DNA of 5,302 bases from an uncultured Oscillospiraceae bacterium (GTDB taxonomy: Bacteria; Bacillota; Clostridia; Oscillospirales; Ruminococcaceae). Within the stretch, counting starts at the first letter, position 1; each line of letters begins with the position of its first letter. The DNA lies in NCBI GenBank assembly GCA_900547385.1, contig URGQ01000074.1:1-5302 (forward strand), written 5' to 3'. A program made the position numbers and the translations under genes. The notes beneath the pieces are model-generated. The model had not been told where the DNA came from, did no database searches, and saw only the letters and a program-made list of their open reading frames with translations. This document shows positions 1 through 5,284 of this stretch, one piece after another.

Positions 1-19
1 GCCCGCCGGAACGGCGGGC
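1..19. repeat. GC-rich perfect hairpin at window edge
   Basis: Bases 1-8 (GCCCGCCG) and 12-19 (CGGCGGGC) are perfect inverted copies around a GAA loop. The sequence just after it (16-29) recurs in inverted orientation at 989-1002, inside the palindromic element upstream of the regulator gene. This suggests the edge of the window lies in a related GC-rich intergenic repeat, probably truncated by the window boundary. No T-tract follows directly, so it is not a convincing terminator on its own. Confidence 0.45.
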
Positions 20-70
20 GGCCTGCGGCCCGTAACCGGCGGCTTGCTGGAATTTGCGGAAAAAGGGGCG

Positions 71-100
71 AAGCCTCTCCCGGTTAGGGCAGAGGCTTTT
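71..100 (+). terminator. Terminator-like hairpin between convergent genes
   Basis: AAGCCTCT (71-78) pairs perfectly with AGAGGCTT (91-98). CCC (79-81) and GGG (87-89) can extend the stem past a bulge, and the plus strand ends in four T's (97-100). It would end a plus-strand transcript entering from the left of the window. Read on the minus strand it lies 113 bases past the regulator's stop, followed by CG, a C-run and then five T's, so it could be bidirectional. The T-tract is short in either direction, hence moderate confidence. Confidence 0.45.
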
Positions 101-212
101 GGCCAGGTGGCGCGCGGAGGCTTTCCTGAGCCGAGGCCCGGATCTTTAACGCGCCGAAAAGCGGGGAAAAAGGATGACGCTGTACCAAGTGTGAGCGAGG
201 TGTAAAAAGAAA

Positions 213-914
213 CTATTGGCAGAGCGCGGCCCGGAAGCGCTCCAGTCCTTGCCGCAGCAGCTCAGCGGCGGCATCGCCTTCCCCGGCTTCGATGAGCTTG
301 GTGAAGCGGGAAAGGGTGTGCAGGCTGCGGGCAATGCCTTCCAGACGGACATAGTCGGACCAGAATTCCAGATTGATCCGGGCAAAGGCATTGAAGATGA
401 GGGGGGTGATGGTATTGCCGCTGAGGAAGGTGACCCCCCGGTGGTAGCGCAGCAGCGCTTCGGCCAGCGGTCCCACTCCGGAAAGCGAAGCCTCCTCCGC
501 CTTTTGCTGCAGGGCCCGCAGGGCGGCCAGGTCGCCGGGGGTGTGGTGGGCCGCCAACTGCCGCAGGGCGGGGGCTTCCAGGAAGTAGCGCAGATCCAGA
601 ATGCTGGAGGCAGTCTTTTTATCCGGCAGGCCGCCGTGGTAATCCATGATGGCCATGAGGGTCTCCAGGCTGCCGGTTTGGGCGTAATCCGCCACCGTAA
701 CCCCCTTGCGGGATTCGACCTGCAAAAAGCCCAGCTGGTGCAGCTCCCGCAGGCCCTCGTGCACCACCGTTTTGCTGATCTTCATTTCATCGGCCAGCTC
801 CCGCTCGGTGGGCAGGCGGTCGCCGGGGCGCAACTCACCGGAGAGGATGAGGCCCTCCAGCTGCTGGACGAAAAGCTTCCGCAGGGAGGGGGAGGAGATC
901 TCTTGGAATGGCAT
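213..914 (-). CDS. FadR-type GntR-family transcriptional regulator
   Basis: A 233-residue cytoplasmic DNA-binding regulator. Residues ~10-76 form the GntR winged helix: the GELRPGDRLPTERELA segment (26-41), a recognition helix around ISKTVVHEGLREL (46-58), and a wing ending near KGVTV. Residues ~80-233 are a helical ligand domain with an SGN motif (165-167). The linker (TGSLETLMAIMD) and the HRGVTFLSGN segment resemble, from memory, E. coli FadR's acyl-CoA-binding domain. The metal-binding FCD pattern looks incomplete: the Asp of the D-x-x-x-H helix is Leu154 and no late C-terminal His is seen. The ligand is therefore unknown; an acyl-CoA or organic acid is possible. Where E. coli FadR has Arg45 and Arg49 this protein has Lys48 and His52. 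The start at 914 is chosen because AAGGAG lies 8 bases upstream; the frame stays open to 1055, but the extra 47 residues are translated GC-rich palindrome. The gene is divergent from the oxidoreductase operon, with a matching FadR-type operator between them. Confidence 0.9.
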   Translation of the reverse strand: MPFQEISSPSLRKLFVQQLEGLILSGELRPGDRLPTERELADEMKISKTVVHEGLRELHQLGFLQVESRKGVTVADYAQTGSLETLMAIMDYHGGLPDKKTASSILDLRYFLEAPALRQLAAHHTPGDLAALRALQQKAEEASLSGVGPLAEALLRYHRGVTFLSGNTITPLIFNAFARINLEFWSDYVRLEGIARSLHTLSRFTKLIEAGEGDAAAELLRQGLERFRAALCQ

Positions 915-922
915 AGCTTCAG

Positions 923-928
923 CTCCTT
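923..928 (-). promoter_or_regulatory. Ribosome binding site of the GntR-family regulator
   Basis: The minus strand reads AAGGAG followed by 8 bases and then ATG at 914. This fixes the start at 914 rather than at the in-frame ATG at 1055, whose translation would run through the palindromic element. Confidence 0.85.
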
Positions 929-948
929 GGATGGTTTGTGGGGTGGGA

Positions 949-1036
949 GGGGCCCGCAGGGCCGGCGCCGGAACGGCGCCGTTCCGGCGCCGCAGGCCGC
1001 CCAGCCCCGGCGGAGCCGGGGCGCCCTGCGGGCCCC
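949..1036. repeat. Branched GC-rich palindromic element
   Basis: An outer 14-bp perfect inverted repeat (949-962 GGGGCCCGCAGGGC with 1023-1036) encloses two further hairpins. The first is a 30-bp perfect palindrome (963-992), built from three GGCGCC blocks separated by GGAAC and GTTCC. The second is an 8-bp stem, GCCCCGGC (1004-1011) with GCCGGGGC (1015-1022), around a GGA loop. The whole folds as a three-way junction. It is noncoding in context, lies between the regulator's start and its likely promoter, and so would sit in that gene's 5' leader RNA. No U-tract follows on either strand, which argues against an intrinsic terminator. It is most like a dispersed palindromic repeat (REP/MITE-like); a regulatory leader structure is the alternative. 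Confidence 0.7.
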
Positions 1037-1057
1037 AGGCCAGTTCCCTGCACAAAT

Positions 1058-1098
1058 CTAAAATATACTGGTCAGACCAGAACCATAAATTATTTTAG
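1058..1098. repeat. AT-rich inverted repeat bracketing the operator
   Basis: CTAAAATA (1058-1065) and TATTTTAG (1091-1098) are perfect 8-bp inverted copies on either side of the 1068-1080 palindrome. Their centre (1078) is offset by 4 bases from the operator centre (1074). The right arm contains the likely -10 box of the minus-strand promoter. The arms may simply reflect two divergent -10-like hexamers. Confidence 0.5.
1068..1080. promoter_or_regulatory. FadR/GntR-type operator palindrome
   Basis: CTGGTCAGACCAG is a perfect 13-bp palindrome around a central A. Its core, TGGTCAGACCA (1069-1079), fits the FadR-subfamily pattern TNGTNNNACNA and closely resembles E. coli FadR sites. It lies between the divergent regulator and oxidoreductase genes. 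Relative to the best minus-strand promoter it falls at roughly +6 to +17, where binding would block the regulator's own transcription. That the adjacent regulator binds it is inferred from family and position. Confidence 0.75.
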
Positions 1099-1121
1099 CA
1101 CAGGTTTGGGAGAAGGGTCAA
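1092..1121 (-). promoter_or_regulatory. Sigma-A-type promoter of the regulator gene
   Basis: On the minus strand, TTGACC (plus 1116-1121; 5 of 6 matches to TTGACA) is followed after 18 bases by TAAAAT (plus 1092-1097; 5 of 6 matches to TATAAT). The predicted transcription start is near 1085. This gives a leader of about 170 bases that carries both the operator and the branched palindromic element. The fit is good, but the assignment is by eye only. Confidence 0.55.
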
Positions 1122-1141
1122 TAGCATTCGCGGCGGGGAGC

Positions 1142-1150
1142 TGGTAAAAT
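1142..1150 (+). promoter_or_regulatory. Candidate extended -10 promoter of the oxidoreductase-hypAB operon
   Basis: TGGTAAAAT fits an extended -10 element (TGN followed by TAAAAT). No good -35 box is seen 16-19 bases upstream. The start would fall near 1157, giving a leader of about 66 bases. An alternative plus-strand pair is TGGTCA (1069-1074, inside the operator) with TATTTT (1091-1096) and a 16-base spacer. In that case the regulator would repress the operon directly by covering the -35 box. Confidence 0.35.
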
Positions 1151-1209
1151 AAAATTATGCTGGGCTAAATGGCGCCCATTTCCCCTAAAACGCGGCACGC
1201 CGCAGAAAA

Positions 1210-1215
1210 AAGGAG
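1210..1215 (+). promoter_or_regulatory. Ribosome binding site of the oxidoreductase
   Basis: AAGGAG, 7 bases before the ATG at 1223. It decides this start over the in-frame upstream ATG at 1169, which has no purine-rich site before it. Confidence 0.85.
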
Positions 1216-1222
1216 ATCGAAT

Positions 1223-4024
1223 ATGAGCGATATCAACGGCAGCAAGCCCACCAATTTTCCTCTGGATGAGAGCAAATTGTCCTTTACCATCCCCCGCGAT
1301 GAGCACCCCCGCGAAAACCTGCTGAAGCTGGGCAGCATGATCACCAACCGCATCGGGCTGAAGGCCACGGCCGATGACCCCGAATACTGGGGCCTGGCCG
1401 GCGTGATGACCGACGAGATGGTGGAGGTCGCCCTGAAGATGGGCGTGCGCAAGCCCAAGACCACCGAGCAGCTGATGAAGCTAACCAAAATGGAGCGGGA
1501 GCCGCTGGAAAAGCTGCTGACCGAAATGGCGTGGCTGGGCATAGTGGAATACAACTGGGAGAACCTGGACGGCAAAAACCCGAACCACGAAAAACGCTGG
1601 ATCCTGCCGCTGTTTGTGCCCGGCAGCGCCGAGTTTTTGAACATGCGCCAGAGCCAGATCGATGAGCACCCGGAGGCCGCCGCGTTTTTTGAGCGCATGA
1701 CCTTCCTGCCGCTGGAGAAGATCACCCCCATGGTGCCGCCCGGCGGCTCCGGCATCGGGATGCATGTCATCCCGGTGGAAAAGGCCATCGAAAGCGAAAA
1801 CGAAGCCATCGGGCTGGAGAAGATCAGCTACTGGCTGGAGAAATACGAGGGCAAATATGCCAAGAGCATGTGCTCCTGCCGCGCCAGCCGCCAAAAGCTG
1901 GGCGAGGGCTGCGGCGACGACCCCGAAAACTGGTGCATCGCGGTGGGCGATATGGCCGACTATGTGGTGGAGACCCAGCGGGGCGAGTACATCACCAAGG
2001 AGGAAGCGCTGGATATTTTCCGCCGGGCGGAGGAGAATGGCTTTGTCCATCAGATCACCAATATCGACGGCGAGCAGAAGATCTTTGCTATCTGCAACTG
2101 CAATGTGAATATCTGCAACGCCCTGCGCACCAGCCAGCTTTTTAATACGCCGAATATGTCCCGCAGCGCCTATGTGGCCAAGGTGGAAAGCGAAAACTGT
2201 GTGGCCTGCGGCCGCTGTGTGGAGGGCTGCCCCGCTGGCGCGGTGAAGCTGGGCCAAAAGCTGTGCACCAAGGACGGCCCCATCACCTACCCCCGGCAGG
2301 AGCTGCCTGACGACCATGAGTGGGGCCCCGAAAAATGGGCGGTGGATTACCGCGACAAAAACCGCGTGAACTGCTACAAGACCGGCACCGCGCCCTGTAA
2401 GACCGCCTGCCCCGCCCACATCGCGGTGCAGGGCTACCTGAAGCTGGCGGCCCAGGGCAAGTACAAGGAGGCTTTGCAGCTCATCAAGCGGGATAACCCT
2501 TTCCCGGCGGTCTGCGGCCGCATCTGCAACCGGCGGTGCGAGGACGCCTGTACCCGCGGCACCATCGACCAGGCGGTGGCCATTGATGAGGTGAAGCGCT
2601 TTATTGCCCAGCAGGACCTGAACGCCGAGACCCGCTTTGTTCCCGAAAAGGTCATCCCCAAGGTGGACGGCGAGTTTGAGGAGAAGATCGCTATTATCGG
2701 TGGCGGCCCGGCCGGCCTTTCCTGCGCCTATTACCTGGCGGAAAAGGGCTACCGTCCCACCGTCTTTGAGAAGGAAAAACAGCCCGGCGGTATGCTGATG
2801 CACGGCATCCCCGAATTCAGGCTGGAGAAGGATGTCATTGAGGCCGAGATCGATGTGCTGCGGGCCCTGGGGGTGGAATTCCACTGCGGCGTGGAGGTAG
2901 GCAGGGATGTGACTATCCCCGAACTGCGGGAGCAGGGCTACAAGGGCTTCTATGTGGCCATTGGACTGCAAAGCGGCGGCAAGCTGGGTGTGCCCGGCGA
3001 GGACGCCGAGGGTGTCAAGGCCGGTATTGAGCTGATGCGGGAAGTGAACCTGGAAGGGAAGAAGAGTCTTTCCGGCCGGGTAGTGGTCATCGGCGGCGGC
3101 AATATCGGCGCTGATGTGGCCCGGACGGCCCTGCGCTGCGGCGCCGAGAAAGTTTCCCTGTACTGCCTGGAGGACTATGATTCCATGCCAATGGGTGTGG
3201 AGGACCGCACCGAGTGCGAGGAGGACGGCATTGAGATCCATGCCGGCTGGGGCCAGACCGAGATCCTTGCCGAAAACGGCAAGTGCAGCGGTATCCGCTT
3301 CCGCAAGTGCCTTTCCGTCCGCAATGCCGAGGGCCGCTTTGCCCCGACCTTTGATGATAATACGACCGAGGAAGTCCCCTGTGATATGGTGCTGTACTGC
3401 ATCGGGCAGAAGGTGGACTGGAAGGGCCTGCTGACCGGCACCGCTGTGGAACTGAACCCCAACGGCACCGCCAAGGCCGACCCCGTGACCTACCAGACCG
3501 CCGAGCCGGATCTCTTTGTGGGCGGCGATGTCTACACCGGGCAAAAGTTTGCCATTGATGCCATCGCGGCCGGCAAGCAGGGCGCGGTTTCTCTGCACCG
3601 CTGGGTGCAGGATGCCACCCTGACCATCGGCCGGGACAAGCGGGAATTTATAGAGCTGGATAAGAATAACCTGCTGCTGGAGGAGGCAAGCTATGACAAT
3701 ACTCCCCGCCAGCGCATCGGCTACAATGAGACGCTGAGAAAGACCTTTAAGGATGGCCGGGTGGCCTTTACCGAGGAACAGGTGAAGGCCGAGACCGCCC
3801 GCTGCCTGGGCTGCGGCGCCAGCGTGGTGGACCCCAATAAGTGCATCGGCTGCGGCATCTGCACAACCCGCTGTGCCTTTGATGCCATCCACCTGCACCG
3901 TGACCTGCCGGAGTGCAGCACCATGCGCTCGGCGGAGGATAAGATGAAGGGCATCCTGCCGTACATGATCAAGCGGAAAATACGCATCCGCCGCGCCAAG
4001 AAAGCCGAAAAGAGGAACGGATAA
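1223..4024 (+). CDS. Multidomain Fe-S/FAD/NAD(P) oxidoreductase (GltD/NfnB-like core)
   Basis: A 933-residue soluble electron-transfer flavoprotein with no signal peptide or membrane segment. Domains in order: a winged-helix-like helical segment (~55-112); a cysteine-rich region (C217, C219, C230, C238, then C291, C293, C298); a [4Fe-4S] ferredoxin motif C326-x2-C329-x2-C332-x3-C336-P; a GltD-type N-terminal Fe-S domain (C384, C392, C396, then C431, C435, C439, C443); an FAD Rossmann fold (GGGPAG, 493-498, then PGGMLMHGIPEFRL); an NAD(P)H Rossmann fold (GGGNIG, 624-629); the closing FAD segment with GGD (767-769) and AIAAGKQGA; and a C-terminal ferredoxin (C861, C864, C874, C877, C880, C884) with a basic tail. 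The core matches the flavin subunits of glutamate synthase (GltD) and of NfnAB. It likely moves electrons between NAD(P)H and ferredoxin or an iron-sulfur partner. There is no glutamate synthase large subunit beside it, so glutamate synthesis is unlikely. After the second Rossmann fold the sequence is LYCLEDYDSMPM, where GltD has a YRR motif contacting the NADPH phosphate; this points to NADH. It is the first gene of an operon and its stop overlaps the hypA start. The physiological substrate is unknown. Confidence 0.9.
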   Translation: MSDINGSKPTNFPLDESKLSFTIPRDEHPRENLLKLGSMITNRIGLKATADDPEYWGLAGVMTDEMVEVALKMGVRKPKTTEQLMKLTKMEREPLEKLLTEMAWLGIVEYNWENLDGKNPNHEKRWILPLFVPGSAEFLNMRQSQIDEHPEAAAFFERMTFLPLEKITPMVPPGGSGIGMHVIPVEKAIESENEAIGLEKISYWLEKYEGKYAKSMCSCRASRQKLGEGCGDDPENWCIAVGDMADYVVETQRGEYITKEEALDIFRRAEENGFVHQITNIDGEQKIFAICNCNVNICNALRTSQLFNTPNMSRSAYVAKVESENCVACGRCVEGCPAGAVKLGQKLCTKDGPITYPRQELPDDHEWGPEKWAVDYRDKNRVNCYKTGTAPCKTACPAHIAVQGYLKLAAQGKYKEALQLIKRDNPFPAVCGRICNRRCEDACTRGTIDQAVAIDEVKRFIAQQDLNAETRFVPEKVIPKVDGEFEEKIAIIGGGPAGLSCAYYLAEKGYRPTVFEKEKQPGGMLMHGIPEFRLEKDVIEAEIDVLRALGVEFHCGVEVGRDVTIPELREQGYKGFYVAIGLQSGGKLGVPGEDAEGVKAGIELMREVNLEGKKSLSGRVVVIGGGNIGADVARTALRCGAEKVSLYCLEDYDSMPMGVEDRTECEEDGIEIHAGWGQTEILAENGKCSGIRFRKCLSVRNAEGRFAPTFDDNTTEEVPCDMVLYCIGQKVDWKGLLTGTAVELNPNGTAKADPVTYQTAEPDLFVGGDVYTGQKFAIDAIAAGKQGAVSLHRWVQDATLTIGRDKREFIELDKNNLLLEEASYDNTPRQRIGYNETLRKTFKDGRVAFTEEQVKAETARCLGCGASVVDPNKCIGCGICTTRCAFDAIHLHRDLPECSTMRSAEDKMKGILPYMIKRKIRIRRAKKAEKRNG

Positions 4025-4368
4025 TGCATGAGCTGGGGATCGTATTCCATACGATACGAACCATAGAAGAGGTGGCCGCCGAGCAGGGGCTGACCCGGGT
4101 GGGCAGCGTGACGCTGGAGCTGGGCGAGGTGAGCGGGGCCATTCCGCAGGAGCTGGTGAGCTGCTGGGACTGGGCCGTGAACCGCACCGAGCTGCTGCGC
4201 GGCGCGCCGCTGAAGATAGAGACCCTGCCTGCCGTGACCCGCTGCGAGGGCTGCGGGGAGGATTATCCGACGGTCCAGCACGGACGCACCTGCCCATACT
4301 GCGGCAGCGAAAAGACCTGGCTGCTGCGGGGGAATGAGATCAGCATAAAGGAAATAGAGGCGATATAA
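4024..4368 (+). CDS. hypA: HypA nickel metallochaperone
   Basis: 114 residues, the usual length for HypA. The protein begins MHEL, with the conserved His2 that is part of the family's N-terminal nickel site. The zinc domain has two CxxC pairs, C74-x2-C77 and C90-x2-C93, and the C-terminus ends in the typical NEISIKEIE strand. HypA passes nickel, with HypB, into the large subunit of [NiFe]-hydrogenase and in some bacteria into urease. Its ATG overlaps the oxidoreductase stop by one base (TAATG), with AGAGGAA a few bases upstream, so it is translationally coupled. No hydrogenase, urease or other hyp gene is in the window, so its client enzyme is not visible. Confidence 0.93.
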   Translation: MHELGIVFHTIRTIEEVAAEQGLTRVGSVTLELGEVSGAIPQELVSCWDWAVNRTELLRGAPLKIETLPAVTRCEGCGEDYPTVQHGRTCPYCGSEKTWLLRGNEISIKEIEAI

Positions 4369-5033
4369 TGGAATTTAAGACGATAGAGCTGAAAGAAAGC
4401 ATCTTTGCCAACAACGACCGGGAGGCAGACCGCCTGCGGGCAGAGCTGAAGGGGGAAAAGACCTTTCTGCTGAACCTGATGTCGAGCCCCGGCAGCGGCA
4501 AGACCACCACCCTGCTGCGGACGGTGGAGCGGCTGCGGGAGGAAATGCGCATCGGTGTGATGGAGGCGGACATTGACAGCGATGTGGATGCCCGCACCAT
4601 GGCTGGGGCCGGGGTACGGTCCATCCAGCTGCATACCGGCGGCATGTGCCACCTGGATGCCGGAATGACCGAGCAGGGTCTGCGTGAGATCGGGACGAAG
4701 GACCTGGATCTCATTGTGCTGGAGAATGTGGGCAATCTTGTTTGCCCGGCGGAATTTGATACCGGCGCGGTGAAGAACGCGATGATCCTTTCGGTCCCGG
4801 AGGGACATGATAAGCCGCTGAAATACCCGCTGATCTTTACCGTCTGCGACGCGCTCATCATCAACAAGGTGGATGTGCTGCCGTACTTTGACTTTGATAT
4901 GGACAAGGTGACGGAGTACGCCCGCTTGAGGAATCCGAAGCTGGAGATTTTTCCCATCTGCGCCCGGACGGGCGAGGGTGTGGATGCCTGGTGCGACTGG
5001 CTGCGCCGCCAGGTAAATGAGTGGCAGGCATAA
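4368..5033 (+). CDS. hypB: HypB nickel-insertion GTPase
   Basis: 221 residues, the core G-domain length. It has the P-loop SSPGSGKT (39-46), the EADIDSDVDA segment (66-75), the ENVGNLVCPAEFD motif (119-131), the DKPLKYP segment (148-154) and the guanine-specificity motif NKVD (166-169). The G-domain metal site is kept: C94-H95 in the GGMCHLDA motif and C126. Metal binding there is known to be coupled to the GTP cycle and dimerisation. The N-terminus lacks both the CxxCGC motif of E. coli HypB and the histidine-rich nickel-storage stretch of some homologues, so it is the minimal form. It works with HypA in GTP-dependent nickel delivery in the cytoplasm. Its ATG overlaps the hypA stop (TAATG) with TAGAGG 7 bases before. 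A strong terminator follows 11 bases after its stop, so it is the last gene of the operon. Confidence 0.94.
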   Translation: MEFKTIELKESIFANNDREADRLRAELKGEKTFLLNLMSSPGSGKTTTLLRTVERLREEMRIGVMEADIDSDVDARTMAGAGVRSIQLHTGGMCHLDAGMTEQGLREIGTKDLDLIVLENVGNLVCPAEFDTGAVKNAMILSVPEGHDKPLKYPLIFTVCDALIINKVDVLPYFDFDMDKVTEYARLRNPKLEIFPICARTGEGVDAWCDWLRRQVNEWQA

Positions 5034-5044
5034 ACCAGAATAAC

Positions 5045-5082
5045 AAAAAGAGCCTTTCCGGAGTTGGGAGGGGCTCTTTTTT
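5045..5082 (+). terminator. Rho-independent terminator of the operon
   Basis: AAAAAGAGCC (5045-5054) pairs perfectly with GGCTCTTTTT (5072-5081). The stem extends inward through two G-U pairs and then TCC/GGA (5057-5059 with 5067-5069), leaving a 7-base loop. The plus strand ends in a run of six T's (5077-5082). It lies 11 bases after the hypB stop. The A-rich left arm means it could also act on minus-strand transcripts. Confidence 0.9.
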
Positions 5083-5156
5083 GCGGGCCTGATTTGTGGT
5101 CGCCTTTGGCGGGGCCTTTTGCAAGGCTTGATGAGCGCGCCTGCCCGGCGGGGGGG

Positions 5157-5178
5157 TACTTTTCTATGATGAAAAGTA
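5157..5178. repeat. Short AT-rich inverted repeat
   Basis: TACTTTTC (5157-5164) and GAAAAGTA (5171-5178) are perfect inverted copies around TATGAT. No gene abuts it on either side within the window. It adjoins the nested inverted repeats at 5178-5284 and may form the left boundary of the same element. Confidence 0.5.
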
Positions 5179-5284
5179 GTAAAAGAATTTTATTTAGGGC
5201 GAGTTGGCGGTCGCCTGGCGGCGAGGCGTTGATTTTGTGGGGCGCAAAGCCTGTACGGCTCGCCGCCGGGGCGTTCCTTTTACT
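5178..5284. repeat. Nested inverted-repeat element after the operon
   Basis: AGTAAAAG (5178-5185) and CTTTTACT (5277-5284) are perfect 8-bp inverted arms about 107 bases apart. Nested inside are CCTGGCGGCGAG (5214-5225) and CTCGCCGCCGGG (5259-5270), which pair over 12 positions with one T-G wobble. GGTCGCCT followed by GGCGG, seen here at 5209-5221, also occurs at 5098-5112 with a two-base insertion. No credible reading frame is present. It resembles a small dispersed intergenic repeat or MITE-like element, but copy number cannot be judged from one window. Confidence 0.45.

Noticed and set aside
2..205. A plus-strand frame open from the window edge to a TAA at 203-205, possibly the end of an upstream gene
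   Set aside because: About 67 codons without recognisable motif, crossing the terminator-like hairpin at 71-100; long open frames are common by chance at this G+C content.
949..1036. Branched palindrome as a transcription attenuator of the regulator
   Set aside because: No U-tract follows the stem on the minus strand, so an intrinsic terminator is not supported; other leader roles remain possible.
915..1055. N-terminal extension of the regulator by 47 residues
   Set aside because: The extension translates the GC-rich palindrome and has no ribosome binding site. AAGGAG at 923-928 points to the start at 914, where the GntR fold begins in the normal place.
216..1061. A 281-codon plus-strand open frame opposite the regulator
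   Set aside because: Glycine- and glutamine-rich shadow of the regulator with no domain; it also runs through the palindromic element.
1169..1222. Upstream in-frame ATG for the oxidoreductase
   Set aside because: There is no purine-rich site before 1169, whereas AAGGAG stands 7 bases before 1223.
1481..4297. A 938-codon open frame on the minus strand opposite the oxidoreductase and hypA
   Set aside because: It mirrors the codon pattern of the real plus-strand genes, is low-complexity (Ala, Gly, His, Leu rich), shows no recognisable motif, and crosses the hypA boundary. The plus-strand proteins carry full sets of catalytic motifs.
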